Shown here: positions 55,398 to 63,592 of the stretch, piece by piece
Position numbering within the stretch: the stretch's first letter is position 1
How the letters are laid out: each line of letters begins with the position of its first letter
Assembly: GCF_001320245.1 (NCBI RefSeq)
Contig: NZ_BCBA01000033.1
Span: 62,001-126,000 of the forward strand
Direction of reading: 5' to 3'
Origin: Pseudomonas sp. NBRC 111124
GTDB lineage: Bacteria; Pseudomonadota; Gammaproteobacteria; Pseudomonadales; Pseudomonadaceae
Length of the DNA stretch: 64,000 bases
Position numbers and translations under genes: made by a program
The notes under the pieces: model-generated
Seen by the model: the letters and a program-made list of their open reading frames with translations, nothing else
Told to the model about the DNA's origin: nothing
Database searches by the model: none

Positions 55398-55876
55398 AGG
55401 TCGACCTCGCAGGTGATTTCACCGCGGGTTTGCAGGAAGCCTTGTTTGTGCCAGAAGCTCAGGGCGTTGGTGTTGTCATTCTCGACGAACAGAAACACCC
55501 GGCGAATGCCGTGCTGGCGGAAATCGCTGAGAATCGAATTGGCCAGTGAAGTGCCGATCCTGCTCTGGCGATAATCCGGCGCCACCGCCATGTGGTTGAT
55601 GGTGCCACGTGTGCCCATCAGGCCACCCGCCACCGCGCCGACGATGCTGCCGGTGTGGTTTTCGGCCATGTAGCAGTACGTGTGCTCCGAACCCAGCAAA
55701 CCCTTGAGCAGCACTTCGTCCTGCCAGTCGCAGAACGAGGTCTCCTCGAAGCGACGGAAGAAGTCGACGATCTTGCGGGCATGGAAGGGTGTGGCTTTCT
55801 TGATGCTCAGGCCATTGATGTGTTCGGCCGGGAACAACTTCGGCGCCGTGCCGATGCAGTTAGTCGATAATGTCAT
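55394..55876 (-). CDS. GNAT N-acetyltransferase
   Basis: This 160-residue protein has the GNAT acetyl-CoA site HMAVAPDYRQSRIGTSLANS (Q/RxxGxG/A pattern) and the C-terminal FVENDNTNALSFWHKQGFL. It should acetylate a small-molecule amine. The ATG at 55876 overlaps the dioxygenase end by 17 bases. Between a dioxygenase and an amino acid exporter, its substrate could be an amino acid or its hydroxylated form; this is inference. Confidence 0.85.
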   Translation of the reverse strand: MTLSTNCIGTAPKLFPAEHINGLSIKKATPFHARKIVDFFRRFEETSFCDWQDEVLLKGLLGSEHTYCYMAENHTGSIVGAVAGGLMGTRGTINHMAVAPDYRQSRIGTSLANSILSDFRQHGIRRVFLFVENDNTNALSFWHKQGFLQTRGEITCEVDL

Positions 55877-56606
55877 GCTCGCTACCCGGTCGAGAGAAGG
55901 AAATCGCAATAATCTGCCGGTAGCCCATTTCAGCGTTGCTTGGGTTGGTCGCCGGCGTGACATAGTGTTGCAGTTCGCGGTCGAGGAAATAAGTCGTGTC
56001 GAGAATATTCAGGTAAGTGCCGGAGTCGATCACATTCGACTGTTTGTCGTAGATCTTGCTGGTGGCACCCTCGACGTTGTGGCGGCCCCAGAAGTGCACG
56101 CCGCTGAATGGGTAGCCGTCGCAATGAATGCCTTCGGGGGTAATTTCGATTTCTGCCCCTGGCTTGATCTCGATACGAATCTGGTGCACCTGGCATTGCC
56201 AGTTGACCGTGTGCAGTTCTTCGGGCAGCACCGCTTTGTACACGTCGAAATCCAGCCGGATCAACGCCCGCAATATGGGTGAATTGAATACATCGGCGGA
56301 GATATCGTCGAAGTGGCGTGACATCCCGCCGACGTACGTGTTGTGCGCTTCGGATTGTTCGTAGGCGCGGTGATTGAGCTGGCACAGTTCGCCCGTGACC
56401 GGGTTGAAGTCGAAGTCACTGTAACGGCGGTAGCGCGTGCCCTTGTCGGCTTGGCCGTAATAGCGGTCGACGCCCATGGTTTCCCAACTTTTGGAAAACT
56501 CGACGAATTCTTTGAAGCCGCCCGTCAACGCATAGTCGCTGCCCATGACATTGACCGTCTTGTGTTGTCGCAGGGCAGTATCGATGTTTTTGTTCAGTGT
56601 CAGCAT
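55860..56606 (-). CDS. 2-oxoglutarate/Fe(II) dioxygenase, isoleucine-hydroxylase type
   Basis: This 248-residue enzyme fits the 2OG-Fe dioxygenase family PF10014, whose known members hydroxylate free amino acids (for example L-isoleucine 4-hydroxylase). The iron ligands are His161 and Asp163 in GIHCDGYPFSG and His214 in LQHYVTPA, and Arg230 in GYRQIIAISF is placed to bind 2-oxoglutarate. Other shared patches are VHQIRIEI and GATSKIYD. It is the first gene of the operon with the acetyltransferase, AzlCD and cupin-like genes, divergent from a LysR gene. The substrate is unproven. Confidence 0.82.
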   Translation of the reverse strand: MLTLNKNIDTALRQHKTVNVMGSDYALTGGFKEFVEFSKSWETMGVDRYYGQADKGTRYRRYSDFDFNPVTGELCQLNHRAYEQSEAHNTYVGGMSRHFDDISADVFNSPILRALIRLDFDVYKAVLPEELHTVNWQCQVHQIRIEIKPGAEIEITPEGIHCDGYPFSGVHFWGRHNVEGATSKIYDKQSNVIDSGTYLNILDTTYFLDRELQHYVTPATNPSNAEMGYRQIIAISFSRPGSEHDIID

Positions 56607-56809
56607 GGCAATCTCTATTTATGTACAAGCTGACAAAAATCTAACAGTTGAATAACGCGCCGAAACTTCATTTTTTTTTGACGTGCCTCAACCGTTGCTT
56701 GCTGTCCGGCTGGCGTGCACCGTTAGCGGGCAGACAGTGCACGCGCTTGTGCGTTATCCTTTTGGCCTTCGTTGGCGGACTGCGCCAACGGGACGGGGAG
56801 GGAGAGGGA

Positions 56810-57679
56810 ATGGACATCAAGGTGCTTAAAAACATCGTGAATGTGGCCCGAACAGGGTCGATCACCGATGCGGCCGAACAGGTTCACGTTACGGTCCAGG
56901 CCTTGGCCGCTCAGCTGAAAAAGCTTGAAGATCATTGCGGCTTCAAGTTGTTCGACCGGACCAACAAAGGGGTATCGCTGACCCAGGAAGGCGTGGGCAT
57001 CCTGCCGCATGTGCTGGAAATCGTGCGTTGCTCCGAGCGCATGCAGCTGAAGATCAATCAGTTGCGCCAGAGCCGCAACGAGCGGCTGCCGTTGCGCGTG
57101 GCCCTGAACAGTACGCTGTCGATGGAAATCAACCAGCAGATCATGGGCGGGGTGGTCAGCAAGTTGTCTGGCTACAGCCCGATCTTCAGTTGCTCGGAAT
57201 CACCCGACAACCTGACCAAGCTGGCCAAGGACGAGGCGGACATGGTGGTAATACTGGGTGACAGCGTCCCGGAGAACTACCATTCGGTGCCGCTCAAAGG
57301 GTTGCGCATCGAGGTCGTCGCCTCGTCAACGAGCAATGACCGTACCCCGCCCTGCGCGGTGATCAAACCATTGCCCGAGTGCCCCTATTCCTCGATCTTT
57401 TCCCGCTTCGCCGAACGCCGGCCCGGCATGCTGGAAGCCGCTACCGTGTTCCACTCCGGCAGCGAGATCGTCAGTGTTTCGATGATCAAGAGCTTTGGCG
57501 GTGTGGGCGTGCTGTCGCGTGCGGTTGCCGAGGCCAATGACCTGTTCATCTGGCCTGGTTTCTCTGATTTTCTCGATGTGTACCTGGTCATGAAAGAGCC
57601 GTGGATCATCGAAGAGGAGTTTCCGCTGTTTTGCGCGGTTCCCACACCCATTCGCAGCTTTGACGCCATTAGCGCCTGA
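56810..57679 (+). CDS. LysR-family regulator of the dioxygenase operon
   Basis: This 289-residue protein has a LysR winged helix-turn-helix at residues 1-60 (MDIKVLKNIVNVARTGSITD, VQALAAQLKKLEDHCGFKLF) and a degenerate substrate-binding domain after it. It starts at 56810 after a strong purine site (GGGAGGGAGAGGGA). It is divergent from the dioxygenase operon across 203 bases and is its likely regulator, with the operon substrate or product as effector. Confidence 0.88.
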   Translation: MDIKVLKNIVNVARTGSITDAAEQVHVTVQALAAQLKKLEDHCGFKLFDRTNKGVSLTQEGVGILPHVLEIVRCSERMQLKINQLRQSRNERLPLRVALNSTLSMEINQQIMGGVVSKLSGYSPIFSCSESPDNLTKLAKDEADMVVILGDSVPENYHSVPLKGLRIEVVASSTSNDRTPPCAVIKPLPECPYSSIFSRFAERRPGMLEAATVFHSGSEIVSVSMIKSFGGVGVLSRAVAEANDLFIWPGFSDFLDVYLVMKEPWIIEEEFPLFCAVPTPIRSFDAISA

Positions 57680-57743
57680 CCTCGCGAGCTGGGTCTGGCC
57701 TTGATGCTTGTTTTACCCGCGAAGAGGCCCGTGAAGGCATGAA

Positions 57744-58079
57744 TCACTTCTGCTCGAGGATGCAATCCAGCAACCCGGGAAACCGCTCGCCCAGCATTTC
57801 GCTGCGTAGCGAATTCATGTGAGTAGTCCCGACATTGCGGGTATGCACCAACCCCGCGTCACGCAGCACGCGAAAATGGTGCGACATGCTCGACTTCGGC
57901 CGCCCGCCATCAAGCTCGCCGCAGCTGGCTTCGGCCACGCCGGCCAGGTGGCGGACGATGCCCAGGCGCACCGGGTCGCTCAGTGCATAGAGCACACGCT
58001 CGAGAATCAGGTCTTCAGGGTTGGGATGTTGGTAGGCTCGCATGGCCGACATGATAGCGGGGGTTTCATTAATTGCCAT
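57744..58079 (-). CDS. ArsR-family repressor adjacent to xenA
   Basis: This 111-residue winged-helix protein has RVLYALSDPVRLGIVRHLAG and the recognition region KSSMSHHFRVLRDAGLVHTR of the ArsR family. The metal-site cysteines of classical ArsR (CxC) are missing; a single Cys in EASCGELDGG could serve as redox or thiol sensor. It is divergent from xenA and shares a palindrome with it, so it probably represses xenA. The ATG at 58079 is preferred, though a later ATG is possible. Confidence 0.88.
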   Translation of the reverse strand: MAINETPAIMSAMRAYQHPNPEDLILERVLYALSDPVRLGIVRHLAGVAEASCGELDGGRPKSSMSHHFRVLRDAGLVHTRNVGTTHMNSLRSEMLGERFPGLLDCILEQK

Positions 58080-58080
58080 A

Positions 58081-58098
58081 GTTCGATTATGATCGAAC
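58081..58098. promoter_or_regulatory. Operator between arsR-like gene and xenA
   Basis: GTTCGAT and ATCGAAC form a perfect 7-4-7 inverted repeat directly upstream of the regulator's start codon and 32 bases before xenA. It is a likely binding site for the ArsR-type protein controlling both genes. Confidence 0.68.
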
Positions 58099-58129
58099 AA
58101 TCGTATCCAGCTGAAACCGGAGCTCGCCC

Positions 58130-59221
58130 ATGTCTGCCCTGTTCCAACCTTACACCCTCAAAGATGTCACGTTGCGCAACCGCATCGCCATTCCGCCGAT
58201 GTGCCAGTACATGGCCGAGGATGGCATGATCAACGACTGGCACCACGTGCACCTGGCCGGCCTGGCCCGTGGCGGTGCCGGCTTGCTGGTGGTCGAGGCC
58301 ACTGCCGTGGCGCCGGAAGGGCGCATCACCCCCGGTTGCGCCGGGATCTGGAGCGACGCCCATGCCCAGGCCTTCGTGCCGGTGGTGCAGGCGATCAAGG
58401 CGGCAGGCTCGGTGCCGGGCATCCAGATTGCCCACGCCGGGCGCAAGGCCAGCGCCAACCGCCCGTGGGAAGGCGATGACCACATCGCTACCGACGATGC
58501 CAATGGTTGGGACACGATCGCCCCGTCGGCCATCGCCTTTGGCGCGCATTTGCCGAAAGTGCCACGCGAAATGACGCTGGATGACATCGCCCGGGTCAAG
58601 CAGGATTTCGTCGACGCCGCCCGCCGTGCACGCGATGCCGGTTTCGAGTGGATCGAGCTGCACTTCGCCCACGGCTACCTGGGGCAGAGCTTCTTCTCCG
58701 AACACTCCAACCAGCGCACCGATGCCTACGGTGGCAGCTTTGACAACCGCAGCCGCTTCCTCCTGGAAACCCTGGCCGCCGTGCGTGAGGTATGGCCGGA
58801 GAACCTGCCGCTGACCGCGCGCTTTGGTGTGCTGGAGTATGACGGCCGCGATGAGCAGACCCTGGAAGAATCGATCGAACTGGCGCGCCGCTTCAAGGCG
58901 GGCGGGCTGGACCTGCTGAGCGTCAGCGTGGGGTTCACCATCCCAGACACCAACATTCCGTGGGGCCCTGCATTCATGGGGCCGATTGCCGAGCGTGTGC
59001 GTCGTGAAGCCGACCTGCCGGTGACCTCGGCGTGGGGCTTTGGTACGCCGCAGCTGGCCGAGCAGGCGCTACAGGCCAACCAGTTGGACTTGGTGTCGGT
59101 GGGGCGTGCGCACCTGGCTGATCCGCACTGGGCTTACTTCGCGGCCAAGGAGTTGGGCGTGGACAAGGCCTCCTGGACCTTGCCGGCACCCTATGCACAT
59201 TGGCTCGAGCGTTATCGCTGA
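58130..59221 (+). CDS. xenA: Xenobiotic reductase A (old yellow enzyme)
   Basis: This 363-residue FMN ene-reductase nearly matches P. putida XenA as I remember it, from RNRIAIPPMCQYMAEDGMIN to the end LPAPYAHWLERYR. The unusual active-site Cys25 of XenA is present in PPMCQYM, and the substrate-binding His pair lies in ELHFAHGYLGQ. It reduces activated alkenes, nitro compounds and coumarin-like substrates with NAD(P)H. GGAG lies 7 bases before the ATG. It is divergent from the ArsR-like gene across a shared operator, which suggests induction by reactive electrophiles. Confidence 0.94.
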   Translation: MSALFQPYTLKDVTLRNRIAIPPMCQYMAEDGMINDWHHVHLAGLARGGAGLLVVEATAVAPEGRITPGCAGIWSDAHAQAFVPVVQAIKAAGSVPGIQIAHAGRKASANRPWEGDDHIATDDANGWDTIAPSAIAFGAHLPKVPREMTLDDIARVKQDFVDAARRARDAGFEWIELHFAHGYLGQSFFSEHSNQRTDAYGGSFDNRSRFLLETLAAVREVWPENLPLTARFGVLEYDGRDEQTLEESIELARRFKAGGLDLLSVSVGFTIPDTNIPWGPAFMGPIAERVRREADLPVTSAWGFGTPQLAEQALQANQLDLVSVGRAHLADPHWAYFAAKELGVDKASWTLPAPYAHWLERYR

Positions 59222-59237
59222 AAGCCGGGCAGTAACG

Positions 59238-59269
59238 GCGTGCAGCCCATTTCCAAAAAGGCTGCACGC
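59238..59269. terminator. Terminator between xenA and tccC-like gene
   Basis: A perfect 10-bp stem pairs GCGTGCAGCC with GGCTGCACGC around a 12-base loop. It lies between convergent stop codons. Confidence 0.8.
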
Positions 59270-59276
59270 GGGCCCT

Positions 59277-60641
59277 TCATTTCGTAAACGACAGGCTGGC
59301 AAATTTTTTTCTCAGGCCTGTAGGTTGTTTAGTGCGATTACGCTGGTTGTGGTAGTCGACATCCCGCTCACTGGAAATGTTGGCGCCAATGACAGATTGA
59401 GCATTTGAATTGCCTGCTTCATAGCCAAGCGATATGGCGATGAACTGGGTGTTCCCTTGGAATTCAAATTTGTAAATGGGGCGGCCTTGTCGTTCATGTT
59501 GAGCATTTTGTATGGCGACCTCTTCTCCGGTAATCAGGGCCATCATGATTGCCGGGATTATGTCTTTTTCGCTGATCCCGGCTTTTTGATATTCAGCTAT
59601 TTTTTGGGGCTGCAGGATATGTGAGTAACCGGAGTTGTCCGGGCGTGTCCTTAGATAAAAGTAGTTGCGTGTATTGTCTATTTTTCGACGCCTGCCGATA
59701 GCATGAATGTCGTCGGTTTTGCTTACCCTCTGCTTGAGTTGACTCATGAGCTCGGCGAATGCTTTCTCCCCCGAGATAGCGTATAGCGGGGATCCTCCAG
59801 TACTTCTGGCAGAGCGAACTGAGCCCGTGCTGCTGGCTATTGAATGGCTGGAGCCCCTGCGCGGGGACCTGACAGTAGTAAAACCATCATCCTCGTTGAT
59901 GGGCGGCGATTGTGAAACCATGGCCCTCGATGGCCCTGGCAGTTGTACTGTACTAAGCGGGGTCAGCGTTGATGAAAGGAGCGGGGATGTATTAATGTTC
60001 GGTACAGCGTTTGACGAGGCTTCCCCGGGCGCACGTTGCATACGTTCCCCTAGCTGCCAAGGGTTTACTCCCGAGCTCCTTTGGGTAGCTGAAGTCGAAG
60101 TCGGTGGAACGGTGGAAGATAGGTTCAGTGGCTCTGAATGTTTCTTTTTTTTCTTTCCCATCAGACCCTGATCATCGACCAGCGTTGCTGGGTTGTTTGA
60201 CACCATGCGATACAGGTTCATGCCATCCGCATCGCCAGCGGGGTCAGCACTCAGCCAGCGGCCTACCCAGGGTTGGTAATAGCGAAAGCCATAATAATAA
60301 AGGCCTGACGCATCGCATTCCTTGCCTGAATACCGAATGACTTTGTAACTGGCCTCTACCTGGTTACGCCCGGTCAGGACTGCCGTGCCGCCGAAAGGGT
60401 AATATTCCTCCAGGCTTATGATCTGGCCCTGGTTATCCACTTCAAGGTTGCAGCTTTGCGACAGGTCATCGTAGCTATAGCGCATTTGATCATTGGCAGC
60501 CTCCGCAGGCCGCCCTTGCATCCAGTGCAACACACGCACTTGCGACCGTCCGGTCTCACCCACCAGGATCATCTGCAGATCCTCTGTCACGGTGTCGCCT
60601 GCTACCGTGCTGCGCAATTCCAGGCCTGGCAGATAATGCAC
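59277..60641 (-). CDS. TccC downstream frame: RHS core end plus variable cargo
   Basis: This frame (454 residues from a GTG) holds the end of the RHS core, with DADGMNLYRMVSNNPATL and the self-cleavage region LVDDQGLM at about residue 160. The cargo follows: a polylysine stretch KKKKKH, a Ser/Thr/Pro-rich linker to about residue 295, and a globular end of ~155 residues (such as GRPIYKFEFQGNTQFIAIS). I recognise no family in the cargo; the alternating basic and beta pattern vaguely recalls BECR-fold RNase toxins. It could be translated alone, but no clear ribosome binding site precedes the GTG. Confidence 0.65.
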   Translation of the reverse strand: MHYLPGLELRSTVAGDTVTEDLQMILVGETGRSQVRVLHWMQGRPAEAANDQMRYSYDDLSQSCNLEVDNQGQIISLEEYYPFGGTAVLTGRNQVEASYKVIRYSGKECDASGLYYYGFRYYQPWVGRWLSADPAGDADGMNLYRMVSNNPATLVDDQGLMGKKKKKHSEPLNLSSTVPPTSTSATQRSSGVNPWQLGERMQRAPGEASSNAVPNINTSPLLSSTLTPLSTVQLPGPSRAMVSQSPPINEDDGFTTVRSPRRGSSHSIASSTGSVRSARSTGGSPLYAISGEKAFAELMSQLKQRVSKTDDIHAIGRRRKIDNTRNYFYLRTRPDNSGYSHILQPQKIAEYQKAGISEKDIIPAIMMALITGEEVAIQNAQHERQGRPIYKFEFQGNTQFIAISLGYEAGNSNAQSVIGANISSERDVDYHNQRNRTKQPTGLRKKFASLSFTK

Positions 60642-62244
60642 AGATCGTGATCTGTAGCCCGCTGGACGTCAGTTGTGTGGTGATTTTGAGCAGCCGCTGT
60701 CGATAGCCGTCGTACCGGTAATGTTCGAAGTCATCCTCGTCGCCCTCGCGATTGATGGGGGTGACGCTGCGCAGTTCTGCACGATGTGTCCAGGCCAGCG
60801 TTTGGCCAGGCTGGAGCCGGTGCTGCTGGCCGCCCACGGTGAATTGCGCCTCGACCTGTTCCGGTTGACTGGCCAATGTGCCGAGCACTGCCCGATTACT
60901 GCGATCACTGACGGTGATATCGATGGAGTAGCAGTTGTTGCTGGCGGGCGCGCTATGACGGATCCGCAGAAGGTTGCCGGCTGTGTCGTACGCGTAGCTG
61001 CGGGTGTAGTTGCTGTAAGCGGTCTGATCGTCGCCTCCGACCGGCGGAAGCTCAACCCCTTGTTGGCCTCTATTGGCCATTTCTCGGCCTTTTACCTGCA
61101 CCAGTTGGTACAGGCTGTCATAGCGGAAGGTGTTGCGTGGCTCTACTTGCTGGTTGCGCCAGTAGCGAGTGGCTTGAGCATCATTCACCACACTGGCAAC
61201 GTTACCGACGGGGTCGTATGTGTAGCGAAGGTACTGGATCAGGCTGGCCCTGTCATGACCTGCGGCAGCGCGCTCCGTACGAACACTGGCCATGCGTTGT
61301 GTTCTTGGCTCGTAGGTGTACCGTGATGACACGCCATTGCCCTGTTCTTCGAACAGCGTCTCGCCAGTGGCGGCGTAGGCCAGCGCTTTGACGATCACTT
61401 GCTGGGCCTGCCCATGGAGAGTGAGCGTTTTGCCCGACAATTGCCCTGCAATGTCGTATGTCTGCGCCTGCAAATGGCCGCAGGCATCAATGAACGTCAC
61501 GTGTGTGCCCGTGGCATCACCCGTGGCCAGCGAGGCATGGGCCCGGTCTGGTGTAACCAGCTGCTTGTTCCAGGAATCTTCGTCCTCGCCCTGCCAGTCG
61601 GTGAATGCAGCAGGGTCGTCGGCGCCCACGAGTAAACGCTGGACGGCAGACTGGTTCATACCCGTGAGGGCGACACGCTCCATCTGCAGCAGGCCTGCAG
61701 TGTGGTAATGATGGGTGCACAGACCTGCCAGGTTCCTGCCTGTTGCCTTTGCATTGGGTGCGGCATAAAGGTAGCGTTCACTCAGACGGGGAGCGTCCCC
61801 CGCCGCTTGCTCAGACGCTGCAATCAGGCGACCTGGCAGTTTGGCGGGCTCGTACCAGTAGCTCAATGTGACGGCCTGGCTGGTGCTTTGGTCGCCCGTC
61901 GGATCCGTTGACAGCTGACTCACTGTTACCAGTGGACGGTCAGCAATATCGCTCAGGGCGATGGCATCGCCGCTGTCGACACTGCGGGTATAGAGCCTGT
62001 TGGCCGTTAAACCGCCTAGCCAGGTAAAGTTGGCCTCTTTGCTTGCATCCAGCCGCGGATCCCTGCTTTTGTGCAGGAAACCGCGAGCGTCGTATTGGTG
62101 CCGCGAGATTTGCATATCCGTCAGATGCGAGGTGTCCGGATGGCGTTGATAGTGAATTACCGCTATGCCCAAGTTGCGGTTATCAACCACGCGGGTGACA
62201 GGTGTGCCGTGGCAGCAGTTTTTCGCAGTTATACATTGCTCCAT
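60556..62244 (-). CDS. TccC upstream frame: RHS N-terminal part
   Basis: This frame codes for 562 residues; about the first 530 match the TccC pattern, and the last ~35 are out-of-frame. It contains several tyrosine-rich RHS/YD strands (YTYEPRTQRM, LRYTYDPVGNVASVV, RSYAYDTAGNLLRI). The ATG at 62244 follows a strong GGAGG at 8 bases, so the gene looks well translated. Without the downstream part it lacks the core end and cargo. It is divergent from no gene; the next gene upstream runs in the same direction 98 bases away. Confidence 0.75.
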   Translation of the reverse strand: MEQCITAKNCCHGTPVTRVVDNRNLGIAVIHYQRHPDTSHLTDMQISRHQYDARGFLHKSRDPRLDASKEANFTWLGGLTANRLYTRSVDSGDAIALSDIADRPLVTVSQLSTDPTGDQSTSQAVTLSYWYEPAKLPGRLIAASEQAAGDAPRLSERYLYAAPNAKATGRNLAGLCTHHYHTAGLLQMERVALTGMNQSAVQRLLVGADDPAAFTDWQGEDEDSWNKQLVTPDRAHASLATGDATGTHVTFIDACGHLQAQTYDIAGQLSGKTLTLHGQAQQVIVKALAYAATGETLFEEQGNGVSSRYTYEPRTQRMASVRTERAAAGHDRASLIQYLRYTYDPVGNVASVVNDAQATRYWRNQQVEPRNTFRYDSLYQLVQVKGREMANRGQQGVELPPVGGDDQTAYSNYTRSYAYDTAGNLLRIRHSAPASNNCYSIDITVSDRSNRAVLGTLASQPEQVEAQFTVGGQQHRLQPGQTLAWTHRAELRSVTPINREGDEDDFEHYRYDGYRQRLLKITTQLTSSGLQITICALSARPGIAQHGSRRHRDRGSADDPGG

Positions 62245-62342
62245 TGGAGTGCCCTCCGAAAAGAGTCACTGCAATTTAAAGTAATGCGCGCTCGTGCATA
62301 ACTGATAAAAGTGTCAGTTGACTGCTCGTGAAGTTCGAAAAG

Positions 62343-63590
62343 TCAGAACCGAGACAGCCGGTAAGCCTCCGGAGCTGGTGCGTGTGCAGCTGCCACCAAA
62401 CGCCCCACCCATTCCGCCGTTACCGCTGCCTGGGTCAAGCCCAGGTGCTGATGCCCGAACGCCAACAGCACCCGCCCATCACACACCCGGTCGATCACTG
62501 GCAACGAGTCCGGCAGCGACGGCCTGAAGCCCATCCATGGCGTTGCGCCTTCAGTACTCAGGTCCTGCTGGAACAAGCCCTTGCTCAACCGGTGTAACTG
62601 CCACGCCCGCTGCATGCTCGGCGGTGCGTCGAGCCCGGCGAATTCCACCGTGCCGGCCAGGCGCAGTCCATCTGCCATGGGCGTCATGATGAACTTGCGC
62701 TCCAGCGAGGTGACCGCGAACGGCAGACGTTGCTGCTCCTGGGGCAGCATCAGGTGATAACCGCGCTCGGTGTCCAGCGGCACGCGCTTGCCGGTCAGCG
62801 CCGCCGTCAACGGCGCAGAATGTGCGCCGCAGCTGAGCAACACCTGGCGCGCCTTGAACGTGCCCTGATCACTGGCCAGACTGACCCCGTCGCCGTGCAA
62901 CTGCCCACCCGCAACCCGCGCCTGGACGAAACGCACACCGCTGGCCTTGGCCGCCTCGAACAATGCACAAACCACCCGGTACGGGTCGATGAAGTGCCCG
63001 GTACGCGGGAAGAACAAGCCACCCAGCAGCGCAGGGTTCAACTGTGGCGCTGCTTCGCGAACGGCCTCGCCCGACCACAAGTCCACCGCCACGTTCTGCT
63101 GTTGCATGCGTGCCTGCAAGGCTTGCAGCGCCTGGCGTGACTCGGGCCGTTCGAACACCAGCAACGAGCCGTCTTCCTTGAACAGCTCGCTGCGCCCGAT
63201 CGAGCCCAGCAAGCGCTGCCAGGCCCCCAGGCTGCCTTCGTTCAGCGCGCGGATACCGGCGACGCTGCGCTGGAACGGCGCCGGGCGCAGGTTGAGCAGC
63301 AGCCGGGTGAACCACGGCATGGCCTTGGGCAGGTACTTCCAGTCCAGGCGCAACGGGCCCATCGGGTCGAGCAGCATGCGCGGCAGGCGCTTGAGGATCG
63401 ACAGGTCGGCGATCGGGAACACCTGCTCGGTTGCCAGGTGCCCGGCGTTGCCGTAGGAGGCACCGTGGCCGGGTGCCTGGTGATCGATCAGCAGCACTCG
63501 ACGGCCCTGGCGGGCCAGCTGCAGGGCGCAGGCCACACCGACGATGCCGGCGCCGACCACGGCGATATCGGTTTCAGGGGAGTCGACCAT
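62343..63590 (-). CDS. FAD-dependent D-amino acid (hydroxy-D-proline) dehydrogenase
   Basis: This 415-residue DadA-like flavoprotein has the FAD-binding start DIAVVGAGIVGVACALQLAR and a C-terminal FGHQHLGLTQAAVTAEWVG. Relatives oxidise D-amino acids, feeding electrons to the respiratory chain. The gene lies directly behind an alpha-ketoglutarate semialdehyde dehydrogenase, an association known for cis-4-hydroxy-D-proline oxidation in Pseudomonas, so that substrate is most likely. The ATG at 63590 has AAGG six bases upstream; a TTG six bases earlier overlaps the neighbour's stop. Confidence 0.85.
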   Translation of the reverse strand: MVDSPETDIAVVGAGIVGVACALQLARQGRRVLLIDHQAPGHGASYGNAGHLATEQVFPIADLSILKRLPRMLLDPMGPLRLDWKYLPKAMPWFTRLLLNLRPAPFQRSVAGIRALNEGSLGAWQRLLGSIGRSELFKEDGSLLVFERPESRQALQALQARMQQQNVAVDLWSGEAVREAAPQLNPALLGGLFFPRTGHFIDPYRVVCALFEAAKASGVRFVQARVAGGQLHGDGVSLASDQGTFKARQVLLSCGAHSAPLTAALTGKRVPLDTERGYHLMLPQEQQRLPFAVTSLERKFIMTPMADGLRLAGTVEFAGLDAPPSMQRAWQLHRLSKGLFQQDLSTEGATPWMGFRPSLPDSLPVIDRVCDGRVLLAFGHQHLGLTQAAVTAEWVGRLVAAAHAPAPEAYRLSRF

Positions 63591-63592
63591 GC

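Larger units (their letters stand above)
59277..62244 (-). pseudogene. tccC: TccC-type toxin-complex C subunit (RHS), frameshifted
   Basis: Read across a frameshift this is about 988 residues, the normal TccC length. Both frames agree with Photorhabdus TccC as I remember it: an N-terminal RHQYDARGFLHKSRDPRL, VKALAYAATGETLFEEQGNG, WRNQQVEPRNTFRYDSLYQL, then in the second frame VHYLPGLELRSTV and YYYGFRYYQPWVGRWLSADP. The switch needs one base fewer near the CCC run at 60658-60660 (GGG on the sense strand). With that base removed the frame reads SSGYRSRSVHYLPG. TcC proteins form a hollow cocoon with TcB around a toxic tail delivered by TcA. No TcA or TcB is in this window. The shift may be decay, programmed or a sequence error. 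Confidence 0.85.
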
